In this document: positions 52,944 through 62,443 of the stretch, piece after piece
Numbering within the stretch: position 1 is the first letter of the stretch
Layout of the letters: every line of letters starts with the position of its first letter
Source: Candidatus Hydrogenedentota bacterium
GTDB lineage: Bacteria; Hydrogenedentota; Hydrogenedentia; Hydrogenedentales; SLHB01
Direction: 5' to 3'
Assembly: GCA_029552745.1 (NCBI GenBank)
Contig: JAKPDK010000184.1
Coordinates: 62,001 to 126,000 of the forward strand
Length of the DNA: 64,000 nt
Notes under the pieces: generated by a model
Told to the model about the DNA's origin: nothing
The model's input: the letters and a program-made list of their open reading frames with translations, nothing else
Database searches by the model: none
Program-made: the position numbers and the translations under genes

Positions 52944-53939
52944 ATGCAAAGATGTAGATTTGCTGCCGCGTTTCTTGTGGCCATCTTTTTGGGCATCCAA
53001 GTGGCAGCCGTCGCTCAATGGACATGGACCCCTCAGACCAAGCGCTGGATAAACCTGAAAAGACTCCCGAAAGAAACCCCGGAACTTCAAGTGGAGTACG
53101 CCCGAAGCCTCATGCTCCAAGGAGAATACAAGAAAGCCTTGCGGGAAACGAATAAGTTCAAGAGCTTCTATGGGGACACCGCCTTCGCAGATGAAAACCA
53201 GTTTCTGCGGGGAGAAATCCGCATGGCGCAGGGCGATTACAAAGACGCAGCCAAGGAATTTCAACAAGTCATTACCGGGTACCCCGACACAGACCGTTTC
53301 CAAGACGTCATAAAAAAACAATATGAAATCGGAGATTTGCTTTTTGAAAAAGGGCAAAAACGTCTCAAACGGGGCTGGTGGATTCCATTCCGCAAACGTC
53401 CCTTCTCTGCGGCCATCGAGGTCTATCGGATGGTGATTGATAACCAGCCCTTTACCGAGGCTGCCGCAGAAGCTCAGTACAAAGTAGGTTTGTGTCATTT
53501 CACGTTGAAAGAGTACGTCGAAGCCGCATACGAGTATCGGCGCGTTGTCGAAGAATATGGAAACTCCGAATGGGTAGACGAGGCAGCTTACGGTTTGGCT
53601 GAGTGCTATTATGCCGCGTCGCGTCCTCCTGAATATGACCAATCACCCAGTCTGCTGGCTATCACCGCTATTGACGACTTCAAACGCAGGTTTCCTAGCG
53701 ACGAACGCTTACAAACCCTAGAACCCAAACGAACTGAAATGAGGGAACGCGTGGCGCAACAGCGGCTTAAGACAGCCCAGTTTTACGAAAAAAGACGTAA
53801 GTTCGATGCGGCACGGATCTGCTACGAGGTTGTAGTCGAGCAATTCCCCGAAACCACTGCAGCGGAAAAAGCCAAAACATGGCTCACAGAACATCCTAAA
53901 CCGGTTTCCGGTGACACAACAGCCCAGGCATCACTATGA
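52944..53939 (+). CDS. BamD-like TPR outer-membrane assembly factor
   Basis: 331 aa. A Sec signal (CRFAAAFLVAIFLGIQVAAVAQ) has no lipobox cysteine, unusual because BamD is normally a lipoprotein. The body is a run of TPR helices: VEYARSLMLQGEYKKALRET, FLRGEIRMAQGDYKDAAKEFQ, AQYKVGLCHFTLKEYVEAAYEY and a final IRARICYEVVVEQFPETTAA-like pair. The TPR fit to BamD is by pattern only; a YbgF/CpoB-like role is possible. It overlaps the lptE start by four bases (ATGA). Confidence 0.7.
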   Translation: MQRCRFAAAFLVAIFLGIQVAAVAQWTWTPQTKRWINLKRLPKETPELQVEYARSLMLQGEYKKALRETNKFKSFYGDTAFADENQFLRGEIRMAQGDYKDAAKEFQQVITGYPDTDRFQDVIKKQYEIGDLLFEKGQKRLKRGWWIPFRKRPFSAAIEVYRMVIDNQPFTEAAAEAQYKVGLCHFTLKEYVEAAYEYRRVVEEYGNSEWVDEAAYGLAECYYAASRPPEYDQSPSLLAITAIDDFKRRFPSDERLQTLEPKRTEMRERVAQQRLKTAQFYEKRRKFDAARICYEVVVEQFPETTAAEKAKTWLTEHPKPVSGDTTAQASL

Positions 53940-54511
53940 GTCGTTGCACGCGTCATTTGCTTTGGTTTTCTCTCGTGTGGATCGTCCTGATTGCCATCGT
54001 GGGCTGTGGCTACACCACACGTAGCACGCTAGACCCCAAATATCGCACCATTTACGTTCCGGCTTTCCAAAACGAAAGCCGCGACTATGACCTCCAAGCC
54101 CCGCTGACGAATGCAATCCGCAGAAAGTTTATCACCGACGGTAGGCTGCAAGTAGCCGACCGTTCCAACGCAGACTTGATCCTGGAAGGCACTATCCGCG
54201 ACATCAAACTGAAAGGGCTGACGTACGATGCAAAGGATGAGACGGTTCAGTTCTTGTGCGTCGTCATCGCCAAGGTAAAATGTACAGAAGCCGCAACAGG
54301 CAAAACCCTGTGGGAAGATCCCGCAATGACCGGCGAAACTACCTTCTATACCCGCGCAGCCGGCCAATCTTCTGACCGCCTACGCGGCAATGCCGAAGCG
54401 TTCTTGTCCACGGTACGTTCCTTCTCCACAGAAGAAGAAAACCGCGGCGTATCCGAAGCGCTGGAGCAATTGGCATCCGACATTTTTTATCGAACCATCG
54501 AACCTTGGTGA
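53936..54511 (+). CDS. lptE: LPS assembly lipoprotein LptE
   Basis: 191 aa. Signal with lipobox LIAIVGC followed by GYTTRSTLDPKYRTIYVPAF, then LTNAIRRKFITDGRLQVADR and DLILEGTIRDIKLKGLTYD, matching LptE, which plugs the LptD barrel for LPS export. VSEALEQLASDIFYRTIEPW ends the fold. It lies between the BamD-like gene and holA; lptE-holA adjacency is common in diderms. Confidence 0.85.
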   Translation: MSRCTRHLLWFSLVWIVLIAIVGCGYTTRSTLDPKYRTIYVPAFQNESRDYDLQAPLTNAIRRKFITDGRLQVADRSNADLILEGTIRDIKLKGLTYDAKDETVQFLCVVIAKVKCTEAATGKTLWEDPAMTGETTFYTRAAGQSSDRLRGNAEAFLSTVRSFSTEEENRGVSEALEQLASDIFYRTIEPW

Positions 54512-54518
54512 AGTACCT

Positions 54519-55571
54519 GTGAAACCCCAAGATTTTCTGGCGGCAATCGAAACCCAAGAAGTCCAGCCGTTTTACTTGTTTTGCCCCTGCAAATCACCCA
54601 GTGGGCGGACAGAGTCTTTTGAACCGCTGTTGGCGCAAGAAGTCATACAGTGCGCCGTGGATCGCTTCGTGGAACCCTCTCTTCGTGACTTGGCTTACTC
54701 CGTTTTCTATGCCGACGAAGCCGACCCGCGCGACATTGCCGGCACTGCAAACACCGTGCCCTTCCTTTCAGAAAAGCGCCTGGTTGTTGTTCAACGTGCC
54801 GAGGCTTATCTTTCTGAAAACACCGCCAAACCCATTCTCCATTACCTGGAAAACCCCGCAGAAACGACCTTGCTGATCTTCGTGGCTAACCAGATCGACC
54901 GAAGGTCTAAATTCTATAAGTTTTTTGACAAAGCCGGTACCGTCGTGGAATGCGGCGAATTAAAAAAATCGGAAATCGCATCTTGGGCAAGAGGGAAAAT
55001 CAATAGCCAGGGAAAATCTATCACCCCCGAGGCGCTGGAAAAACTCGTCGACCGTAGCGGCACCCGCCTCAGCGACATTTACAACTCCATTCAGATCGTG
55101 TGTGCCTACGTGGGTGAAAATGAAAAAATACAACTCAGCGACGTCGAAACCGCATGCTCCTCTGTTCGAGACGAAGAAATCTGGGCGTTGACCGACGCTA
55201 TCGCGGCCTCAGATACATCTCGAGCATTGCGTGTCCTGCATGAAATCCTCGATGCCGGCACCCACGAAATGCAGATCTTGGGCTCTATCAACTGGCTCCT
55301 GGAAAGCGCCTATGCTCTTGCCGCGAACAACACCTCCAGCAAAAAACTGCATTCTTTCGCAGCCGAAAAAATACGCCCTCTTGCAAGAAAAATACCTCTT
55401 AAAAAATTTCCCGCAGCGTTTTCCCTGTGCATGGAAACCGACCTGATGCTAAGAACGACCGGAACCAACAAAACCCTCGCATATCTCGCACTAGAACTGC
55501 TCATTGTCAAGCTTTCAGCACCAAGAACTCGGGCAGCAGCCGAAACACCCAATTCCTCTTACTCCCCTTGA
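54519..55571 (+). CDS. holA: DNA polymerase III delta subunit
   Basis: 350 aa, starting with GTG at 54519, eight bases after the lptE stop; an in-frame ATG at 54390 inside lptE is rejected because of the long overlap. It has FSEKRLVVVQRAEAYLSEN, TLLIFVANQIDRRSKFYKFF, LVDRSGTRLSDIYNSIQI and the C-terminal helical collar. HolA opens the sliding clamp as part of the clamp loader. Confidence 0.9.
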   Translation: MKPQDFLAAIETQEVQPFYLFCPCKSPSGRTESFEPLLAQEVIQCAVDRFVEPSLRDLAYSVFYADEADPRDIAGTANTVPFLSEKRLVVVQRAEAYLSENTAKPILHYLENPAETTLLIFVANQIDRRSKFYKFFDKAGTVVECGELKKSEIASWARGKINSQGKSITPEALEKLVDRSGTRLSDIYNSIQIVCAYVGENEKIQLSDVETACSSVRDEEIWALTDAIAASDTSRALRVLHEILDAGTHEMQILGSINWLLESAYALAANNTSSKKLHSFAAEKIRPLARKIPLKKFPAAFSLCMETDLMLRTTGTNKTLAYLALELLIVKLSAPRTRAAAETPNSSYSP

Positions 55572-55708
55572 CACCCTCTGCGCGCGTGTCACGCCCGAAA
55601 GGAAACATCGCCGTACCCCAAAAATCCCCGCTTGATGCTTTTCTCTGTTGCGGTATAGTATGGCGGTTTCGCCTGAAAAGTCTGAAAGTAGTAGAAAGGT
55701 AATTCTCC

Positions 55709-58441
55709 ATGTCCTTCGTTCTTCTTCTTTGCGCCCTTTGTCCAGCACAAGTCCAAGACGCCGGAAACCCCTGCACAGAATCATTAGCCCCTTGGCAGAA
55801 AAGATTTGAGTCGCCACCAGCCGAATCCCGAATTTTACCTATCCAACACGGCCTGCCTCTCTCCCGAGAACAACAGGACGCATATCTCGACTATCTCGCA
55901 AATTGTGGTTTCGGCGGCATGGTCACCAATGTGTGTTTCAATGACTACTTGCAAAACGAGGAGTACTGGCAAGCTTTTGTCCGCGGTATCCAGGAAGCCA
56001 AGAAGCGCGGTTTTGTACTTTGGTTATACGACGAACACGGATACCCTTCCGGAACGGCAGCCGGCTTGACGCTCCAAGATCATCCCGAATGGGAAGCACG
56101 CGGGTTACTCATTGTCCAGACCAGAACACGGGGCGGTATGCTTGAATTGAATTGCCCTCCGTGTAAACTGGTTTTTGCGACGGCATATCCTATGAGCGAC
56201 GGAGCGTTCGTCATGGAAAACCCTGTTGACTTAACACAGTTTATTAATGAAGGGATCGTTCGGTGGGAAGCACCCCCAGGTGATTGGCATGTTTTCGTCG
56301 TATCTGAATCGACGCTTTACAAAGGCACTCATGCGCAGTTGAGCCTCTGTGACAAACTACCTTATATTAATCTTCTCATGCCCGAACCCACCGCCCGTTT
56401 TCTTCAGATCACCCATGACGCCTACGCCAGCCGTTTGGGGATAGACCTCGGCAAGTGGTTCGTCTCCACGTTCACCGATGAACCCTCTCTCATGAGTCTG
56501 TTCCTTGAACCTCAGCCATGGAGCGTCATTCCCTGGGCACCCAATCTACCCGAAGTGTTCGAAAAACGTTGTGGCTATAAGTTAGAACCGGTTCTCCCCC
56601 TTATCCTTGCAGGAAAAGGCGCTAGAGAAAAGAAAGCAAGAGTGGATTTTTGGCAGACCGTTGCCCAGCTCGTGTCGGAGAATTACTTTGGCCAGATTCA
56701 ATCCTGGTGCAAGAATCATAATCTCCGGTCTGGCGGGCATCTTTTGTTGGAAGAACCAATTCTCACCCACGTTCCTTTGTACGGTAATTTCTTCCAATGC
56801 ATACGCCGACTCGACGCACCTAGCATGGACTGCCTCCATAGCATCCCCGAAGAAGTCCCTTGGCAAACAGCGCGGCTTATCTCCAGTGTGGCTGATTTGG
56901 AAAACCGAGACGTCACCATGTGTGAGACTTCGGACTTTGCCCAGCAGTACCGTGCTGAAGGAGACACCCGTCCCAAGTACCAAGTGTCCGAATTCGAAAT
57001 CCGCGGGACGTGCAACCGTCTCCTAGTCAATGGCATCACCATCATCACCAGCTACTACAATTGGCAACCCTTTCCACCTGAGACAATTCAACGAATCAAT
57101 TCATGGGTAGGACGATGCTCAACGGCTATGAAGAACACCAAACAGTTTTCGGATGTCGCTGTTCTTTATCCAGCCGAAAGCATGATGGCGCATTTCACCC
57201 CCTCAACCCAGTGGACACGTGAAGCTTCCCCTTCCGCCCAAATCATCCAAAAAGTATACGATAATCTCTCACATACGTTGTTCCATTCCGGTTGGGACTT
57301 CACATACATCGATGGGCAGGTGTTGGAGGAAGCGACCGTAGACAAAGGCGCCCTGTGCAAAGAGAGTTTTGCCTGGCGAATAATCGTTCTGCCCGCGGTC
57401 GACACACTTTCCACACGGGCATGGGAAAAACTTTTCGCATTCTGGCAATCCGGAGGTGTCATCCTTGCATTAGCGAAACTACCTGAAAACACCCTCGAAG
57501 ATTTCCCTTCTCCAACCGTACAAAACATGGCAAATACAATATTTTTGCAAGACGAACCCACACGTTTCTCGGCTAACGCCAACGGTGGGTACGGTGTTTA
57601 TCTTCCCCTGGGACAAGAATCTTACCTTAAGCACATCCTGAACCAACTGATAGAAAGGGATGTCCGGTTTCCCGAAAACGCTCCCCTACGTGCTACCCAC
57701 CGGCGCGGCGAAGACGGCGACATTTACTTCATTATTAACGACAGTCCGGAACCGTGGGAAGGGGAAATCTCCTTCCATTTCAAAGAGTCAGGCGAACAAT
57801 GGAACCCTGCCGACGGTTCCCAAGCCACTCTCACGGATCCAACATGCGTTCACGTGTGCTTCGAACCCTACGGCGGGGCGATTTTCCGATTCAAGAAAGT
57901 TCCACTAACAAAACGTCTTGAGAGGAAGACAATCGCTTTACTGCCTGAAAAAAGCCTCAAGAGGCTTCCCGAAACCACTCCCACCTTGTCCAAAGGCGAG
58001 AATGCAACAAACGCTCAGCTCGTCTCTTCTTCTGCGGGTGTGTATACGGCAAAAATTACCATTAAAGAAACTGGAAAAGACACCTTTGCTTTTCAATCGT
58101 TTTCTTATCCCGGAAATATCGATCTCTCTCAAGCAACCACATTAGTCCTTCACGTAGAGATTCCCTCAGAGCAACCCTGTAACCAAACTCTGCTGGTTAT
58201 CATTAAAAACAAAACCGGTTCAGAATACTTCGCAGATACCGGTATCCCGCTCTCACTTCCCGGTAAGTACGTAGCCCTTGTAGATCTCCGCAACCTCCGT
58301 CCCGTGCCCTGGAAATCTATACCTCAAACCCCTATTAAGCTTGAAGAGATCTCCGAAATCCTAGTGGGGTGGGGCGGCTACCTCGGCAAAGAGCAAGAAG
58401 AGGTGGAATTTTCTGTCTCGACGCCGTCAGTACACCAATAA
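55709..58441 (+). CDS. Secreted GH106-like alpha-L-rhamnosidase-type protein
   Basis: 910 aa with a short signal (FVLLLCALCPAQ). Near residues 100-115, LWLYDEHGYPSGTAAGL matches the start of the GH106 catalytic barrel, where WxYDExxxPSG is typical. Later FTDEPSL, LLLEEPI and a C-terminal beta-rich part with FEPYGGAIFRFKK also fit. GH106 removes terminal rhamnose. The last ~180 residues look like a carbohydrate-binding jelly roll. No sugar-uptake genes adjoin. A weak AAAGGTAA lies upstream of the ATG, and the gene is flanked by holA and repeat copy 5. Confidence 0.75.
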   Translation: MSFVLLLCALCPAQVQDAGNPCTESLAPWQKRFESPPAESRILPIQHGLPLSREQQDAYLDYLANCGFGGMVTNVCFNDYLQNEEYWQAFVRGIQEAKKRGFVLWLYDEHGYPSGTAAGLTLQDHPEWEARGLLIVQTRTRGGMLELNCPPCKLVFATAYPMSDGAFVMENPVDLTQFINEGIVRWEAPPGDWHVFVVSESTLYKGTHAQLSLCDKLPYINLLMPEPTARFLQITHDAYASRLGIDLGKWFVSTFTDEPSLMSLFLEPQPWSVIPWAPNLPEVFEKRCGYKLEPVLPLILAGKGAREKKARVDFWQTVAQLVSENYFGQIQSWCKNHNLRSGGHLLLEEPILTHVPLYGNFFQCIRRLDAPSMDCLHSIPEEVPWQTARLISSVADLENRDVTMCETSDFAQQYRAEGDTRPKYQVSEFEIRGTCNRLLVNGITIITSYYNWQPFPPETIQRINSWVGRCSTAMKNTKQFSDVAVLYPAESMMAHFTPSTQWTREASPSAQIIQKVYDNLSHTLFHSGWDFTYIDGQVLEEATVDKGALCKESFAWRIIVLPAVDTLSTRAWEKLFAFWQSGGVILALAKLPENTLEDFPSPTVQNMANTIFLQDEPTRFSANANGGYGVYLPLGQESYLKHILNQLIERDVRFPENAPLRATHRRGEDGDIYFIINDSPEPWEGEISFHFKESGEQWNPADGSQATLTDPTCVHVCFEPYGGAIFRFKKVPLTKRLERKTIALLPEKSLKRLPETTPTLSKGENATNAQLVSSSAGVYTAKITIKETGKDTFAFQSFSYPGNIDLSQATTLVLHVEIPSEQPCNQTLLVIIKNKTGSEYFADTGIPLSLPGKYVALVDLRNLRPVPWKSIPQTPIKLEEISEILVGWGGYLGKEQEEVEFSVSTPSVHQ

Positions 58442-58536
58442 GAGCACTCCGGTAAGACTACGGAAGATTTTGAAGTACAAGTTCACAAACATCTGCCGCC
58501 GCATCGAGGATGTGGACTAGCACTTATATGCCCCGT

Positions 58537-58690
58537 TGTCATTGCGAGGAGCGAGGCTTCGAAGCGACGAAGCAATCCCCTCATCTTCTGTAGGGGCGCA
58601 ACGTCTTGCGTCCTATCCCGCCCCCCAGCTTTCCTCCTGATTTCCGAGGGGATTGCCACGTCGTGCCTATCGGCACTCCTCGCAATGACA
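58537..58690 (+). repeat. Intergenic inverted-repeat element, copy 5
   Basis: 154 bp, from TGTCATTGCGAGGAGCGAGG to CACTCCTCGCAATGACA; the left arm has GAAGCGACGAAGCAATCCCC and the right arm GGGATTGCCACGTCGTGCC. The longest of the five copies, because of a longer unpaired centre. Confidence 0.88.
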
Positions 58691-58909
58691 GCGGGGGCGG
58701 CTTTCTATCCCCTGTGCACGCGTCAGCCCCCTGTATCCCCCCGCACGCGGAGGGACTTAGCTTCAAGCTGCCATCGAGCAGTTGACCCGTGATGCATCGC
58801 CCCAGCATGGGAAGGGACCAAGGGGGGCATACCACTCGCCAAAATCCCCTCTTCAATTCCTCATCCAACATAACAAAAAGTGCCAAACGTACTGGACTCA
58901 TACACCGAT

Positions 58910-58940
58910 TTGACTAATCCCTCCCATCTTAAGGTAAAAT
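58910..58940 (+). promoter_or_regulatory. Weak predicted rpmG promoter
   Basis: TTGACT (58910-58915) and TAAAAT (58935-58940) with a 19-base spacer, which is long. A leader of about 78 bases would precede rpmG. Confidence 0.35.
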
Positions 58941-59023
58941 AGCACTTGTTCGGAGTCTCCCGAACGTTTCCTGATAGTTACGTGCGCAAGCTCACGCGCC
59001 TGATCCTGTAAGGAGAGATAGAT

Positions 59024-59194
59024 ATGGCAAAAGCAAAAGGAAATCGACAACAAGTGATCCTCGAGTGCACCGAAGCGCCAGGTACTTCACGCTATGCTAC
59101 GGAAAAGAACGTCAAAAACACGACTGGACGTCTTGAATTGCGGAAGTATAACCCAGTGCTACGCAAATATACACTCCATCGAGAAAAGAAATAA
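59024..59194 (+). CDS. rpmG: Ribosomal protein L33
   Basis: 56 aa, too short for a simple length cut-off but clear: [20 protein letters not shown], then [20 protein letters not shown] and a basic end. This is the L33 pattern. Only one Cys is present, so this is the zinc-independent (C-minus) form rather than the four-Cys form. AAGGAGAG lies seven bases before the ATG. An intrinsic terminator follows at once, and secE, nusG and tRNA-Trp, frequent neighbours, are absent, so rpmG is transcribed alone. Confidence 0.95.
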   Translation: MAKAKGNRQQVILECTEAPGTSRYATEKNVKNTTGRLELRKYNPVLRKYTLHREKK

Positions 59195-59218
59195 GAAAAC
59201 GTCCTTCGGTAATCGTCG

Positions 59219-59259
59219 CCCGACCGCGGCCAAAAAGCGAACGGTCGGGTTTGCTTTTT
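59219..59259 (+). terminator. Intrinsic terminator after rpmG
   Basis: Stem CCCGACCG / CGGTCGGG (59219-59226, 59242-59249), 15-base loop, then TTTGCTTTTT. It lies 24 bases after the rpmG stop. Confidence 0.8.
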
Positions 59260-59281
59260 AAGTGTAGGAATTCTACATTGT

Positions 59282-60208
59282 GTGACTACTATGTCAACAG
59301 ATGTCGTCATCGTTAGCTTCAATACGCGGGAACTATTGAAGAAATGTTTGGAGTCTCTCATCCGAGTCGCAGACGAACTCCAAGACGGTAAGATCATCGT
59401 TGTTGATAACGCCAGCGCAGATGGCTCTTCCGAAATGGTGGAACACCAATTCCCCCACGTACACTTGCTCCGACAATCCACAAACATCGGTTTCGGACCG
59501 GCTAACAATCGGGGTTTCGCCGCAGGTACTGCCCCTTATGTATTGTTCTTGAACTCAGACACTGTCGTACACCCCCTCGCTATCCTACGATTGCGAGAGT
59601 TTCTTGCACAGAACATTCGGTTCGCCGCCGTGGGGCCTCGCCTGGTTTTTCCAGACGGGAGTTTTCATCCATCGTGTCGGCGGTTCCCGACCGTTCTTAG
59701 AAATCTTTGGCAGCTGTCGGGAATGGAGGCACGGCTCGGTCATCCCCATTACCTCTGCAATTGGCTTTCGCAAAAGGAACACCGCTCTGGCATTGCCGCA
59801 GATATGGTAAGCGGCGCCTGCTTCATGATAAAACGCGCCATAATGGAGAAAATCGGCGGGTTCGACGAGAAAATATTCTTATACGAAGAAGAAATGGATA
59901 TCTTTCTGCGCGTACGGCGCTTAGGCCATCGCGTGGGATATATAAACCACGCCATTGTGGAACATCATCACGGAGCGAGCAGCGGGGAAAAACTGAAGAA
60001 CGACTTCCCTCTCTATCATCAGTTCAAGAGCAAATACTACTGCTTTCGCAAACATTACGGAGCTGCAAAAGCGAAACTTGTCTATCTATCTGATCAAGCT
60101 ATCCTCACCTGCTCGGCAACCCTAAATCGTTTCCGCGGCACGCCGTCCGATGCACAGCGCTTGGCAAAGCTATCACGAAAAGCCTACCTTGATGCGCGGC
60201 TCATTTGA
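59282..60208 (+). CDS. Family 2 glycosyltransferase
   Basis: 308 aa (GTG at 59282) or 305 aa (ATG at 59291); neither has a strong ribosome site. The GT-A signature is clear: VVIVSFNTRELLKKCLESL, VVDNASADGSSEMVE, GPANNRGFAAG, FLNSDTVVHPLAI (DxD-like) and the acceptor region DMVSGACFMIKRAIMEKIGGFDE with YEEEMDIFLRVRRLG. Likely a rhamnosyl- or hexosyl-transferase for surface polysaccharide. It overlaps the convergent rsgA by eight bases and has no partner gene on its own strand. Confidence 0.9.
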   Translation: MTTMSTDVVIVSFNTRELLKKCLESLIRVADELQDGKIIVVDNASADGSSEMVEHQFPHVHLLRQSTNIGFGPANNRGFAAGTAPYVLFLNSDTVVHPLAILRLREFLAQNIRFAAVGPRLVFPDGSFHPSCRRFPTVLRNLWQLSGMEARLGHPHYLCNWLSQKEHRSGIAADMVSGACFMIKRAIMEKIGGFDEKIFLYEEEMDIFLRVRRLGHRVGYINHAIVEHHHGASSGEKLKNDFPLYHQFKSKYYCFRKHYGAAKAKLVYLSDQAILTCSATLNRFRGTPSDAQRLAKLSRKAYLDARLI

Positions 60209-61253
60209 GATTACGTTCCTGATGTTCTTCGATGTCTTGACGGATTCTGCGGTAAGACTCGTAGCGCCGTCTTACAATTTCACCCCGCTCAAGCGCCTCC
60301 CGTATGGCACAAGAGGGTTCATGGATATGTGTACAGTCTCGAAAACAACACGAAAGCGCATACTCATGGAATTCCGGAAAATAATAGTCCAACTCTTCCG
60401 GAGAAACCCCCCATACCCCCAAGGTCTTGACACCCGGGGTATCGATAAGCCGGATATTTTCGCCGACGCGATACATCCGAGAGGCTGTAGTCGTGTGCCG
60501 TCCCTTTTCCCGCGTACGACTCACCTCACTCACGGCAATGTCCAATTCCGGCGCTAACGCCTTTATGAGAGATGATTTTCCAACACCACTCTGCCCACAC
60601 AGCACCGTTGTCGTGTTTTCCAATGCCTGCCGTAGTTCCGAAAGTCCGGCTCCCGTCACACAACTCGTCACTACCACGGTGAAACCTAGTTGGGCGTAGT
60701 CCTGAATTTCCTGCGGCACCGTTTCGACCAAGTCTATCTTGTTCAGACAAATGATCGTGGGCACCCCACACGCCTCGGCGGCAATGAGACAGCGATCAAC
60801 AAACCCCGGTTTGAATCGAGGTTTTAATGCAGAGGCGACCACAAGCAAACGGTCTACATTCGCTGCAATAATGCGGGTCTTCCCTTCTGAATAGTACTGC
60901 AACACACTCTTTAGCGGGGCAACCTCCCGTACCATCCATTGACCCGAAACCTGCTCTATCCAAACATAATCCCCCGGAGAAAGGATTGATGTCTTACCAT
61001 CCGTCAGACGATCGACCACACGGCAAAGACGTTCCACCCCCTCGTGCTCCACAAAAGCCAGTACTCCATAGGGAGACACCACAATCCCGTTGGTTTCTTT
61101 CGCTGTAAAATATTCTTGAGAAGTCAAGAGTCTTGACGTCTCGTTTACTGAACGCTGCCTTAATCGTCTAGGTTCTCGACTCGCCGCGTCTATATCTCTC
61201 TCTTCATCCCAGGAACGTTTTCGAAACGGCTTTTCCTTGCGCAAGCGTGACAT
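60201..61253 (-). CDS. rsgA: Ribosome small-subunit-dependent GTPase A
   Basis: 350 aa, circularly permuted GTPase: an OB-like N-terminal part (YFTAKETNGIVVSPYG), G4 ICLNKIDLV, G1 GQSGVGKSSLIKAL after it, G3 DTPGVKTLG, and a C-terminal zinc knuckle CCFRDCTHIHEPSC. RsgA checks late 30S maturation. The Arg/Lys-rich N-terminal ~35 residues are an extension. The start is the ATG at 61253. Confidence 0.95.
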   Translation of the reverse strand: MSRLRKEKPFRKRSWDEERDIDAASREPRRLRQRSVNETSRLLTSQEYFTAKETNGIVVSPYGVLAFVEHEGVERLCRVVDRLTDGKTSILSPGDYVWIEQVSGQWMVREVAPLKSVLQYYSEGKTRIIAANVDRLLVVASALKPRFKPGFVDRCLIAAEACGVPTIICLNKIDLVETVPQEIQDYAQLGFTVVVTSCVTGAGLSELRQALENTTTVLCGQSGVGKSSLIKALAPELDIAVSEVSRTREKGRHTTTASRMYRVGENIRLIDTPGVKTLGVWGVSPEELDYYFPEFHEYALSCCFRDCTHIHEPSCAIREALERGEIVRRRYESYRRIRQDIEEHQERNLK

Positions 61254-61361
61254 AATGCCGACTGCATTCCCTTCCGATTTAGCCCAAAAACCGAAACTTC
61301 GCCTTTCGCTTTACTCGGAAGAGTAGCACAACGCCCGCCTCAAAATATATTCACTTTTAGG

Positions 61362-61895
61362 TCAGTTTGCAGCCAGACTCGTTGAAAACGTGCCCGAGAA
61401 ACCGAACGGCTGGACGCCCGCCAATAAAAACGCCAAGTGCCACGTGCCAGAATAACTGTCCGCATGACCATCCGAATCACTATCCACCGCCGGTCCGTCC
61501 AGACTCAGGACAATACAAAATCCTGTTCCACAACCTCCAGATAGCAGAACAAGATGCCCATTATCCCCTAGCAAACCTGATACGTTAACCGTGGACGGCG
61601 GTACGGGGGGAAACCACTCCGGCCATTGAAAACAAGAGTAGTCAATTACCACAGTCCCTTGCACCCCATGGTCAGCGGGATAGCCAGCCGAAACGTCCTG
61701 CGTCAGTGTGATCTGAAGGGGACAAGCCGCCACTTCCTGCGCCTGGTTATCTTCCGATTGACCCCGCCAAGTCCCTGAATAGGAACCAGTTACGTCAAAC
61801 GGCGGTTTTGGCAAATCTACCGAACACTGCGACTGGCCCAGAAACCATACCGGCAGCACAATCCCCACAAACAAAAGGAACCACTTCTGTCTCAT
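61362..61895 (-). CDS. Secreted hypothetical protein
   Basis: 177 aa. A signal peptide (KWFLLFVGIVLPVWFLGQSQC) is followed by a beta-rich domain with GSYSGTWRGQ, LQITLTQDVS, SGLLGDNGHL and a closing SYSGTWHLAF; the repeated SYSGTW suggests a small beta barrel or lipocalin-like fold. Several Cys may form disulfides; the Cys after GQSQ could be lipidated. AGGAGG eight bases before the ATG fixes the start. Confidence 0.65.
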   Translation of the reverse strand: MRQKWFLLFVGIVLPVWFLGQSQCSVDLPKPPFDVTGSYSGTWRGQSEDNQAQEVAACPLQITLTQDVSAGYPADHGVQGTVVIDYSCFQWPEWFPPVPPSTVNVSGLLGDNGHLVLLSGGCGTGFCIVLSLDGPAVDSDSDGHADSYSGTWHLAFLLAGVQPFGFSGTFSTSLAAN

Positions 61896-62204
61896 CACAA
61901 CACCCTCCTCATCTGAATCTTGCGGTACATCCCTCTAATCGGGCTACCCTGCTACTTGTACAGCTGACATGAAAGAACGTTGCTAATGAAACAGCGACCG
62001 ACCCCGTCTGAAAGGCAAACGCTGAACCCATTCCCGCACCAAAGACCATACATTGAAACCTATTTCATAGATAGTTTTTTCACCCAAACACATGCAGAAA
62101 GCATTGCAGTTAACTGGAGTTTTGAGTTTGAAATAGCAGCGTCTTACAATCTAAAAAGCAAATTTGACTAGAGCACCAAAACAGAAATCAAGGCACAAAC
62201 TACT
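61896..62204. other. Intergenic region, no gene recognised
   Basis: 309 bases between divergent genes. A 63-codon frame starting at 61980 is compositionally poor and has no supporting site. No clear promoter was chosen for the pspB/pspC-like pair. Confidence 0.4.
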
Positions 62205-62438
62205 ATGGATGTGGCGAGAATTGCGGTGATTCTGTTTCTAGGAGTCCCTTTTCTCTTGCTTATCGGTGCAACCGTCTTCGGCGCTTTGAAAATCTATCGG
62301 CAACCGACTCAAAATAAGATTGATGATTCCCCGGATACTAATCGGTTGCTGCAAGAGTTACATGAAAGTCTCCAAAACCTGGAACGTCGAGTGGTCAACC
62401 TGGAAGAACGGTTGGAACAAAAACACGAAGAATCCTAA
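62205..62438 (+). CDS. PspB-like small membrane protein
   Basis: 77 aa. One N-terminal membrane helix (AVILFLGVPFLLLIGATVFGAL), then a coiled coil (LLQELHESLQNLERRVVNLEERLEQ) as in PspB of the phage-shock envelope stress system. It precedes the PspC gene by five bases. No PspA gene is in the window. Confidence 0.7.
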   Translation: MDVARIAVILFLGVPFLLLIGATVFGALKIYRQPTQNKIDDSPDTNRLLQELHESLQNLERRVVNLEERLEQKHEES

Positions 62439-62443
62439 ATAAA

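Larger units (their letters stand above)
58442..59023. other. Intergenic region with repeat copy 5 and rpmG leader
   Basis: 582 bases between the GH106-like gene and rpmG. Repeat copy 5 is at 58537-58690. The last ~85 bases are the predicted rpmG leader, with a small hairpin GTTCGG...CCGAAC. Confidence 0.55.

Noticed and set aside
55569-55592. TGACAC...GTGTCA dyad after holA as a terminator
   Set aside because: Only six paired bases and no T run follow, so it does not meet terminator criteria.
61980-62171. 63-codon frame before the PspB-like gene
   Set aside because: No ribosome site or family signal, and composition like random intergenic DNA.
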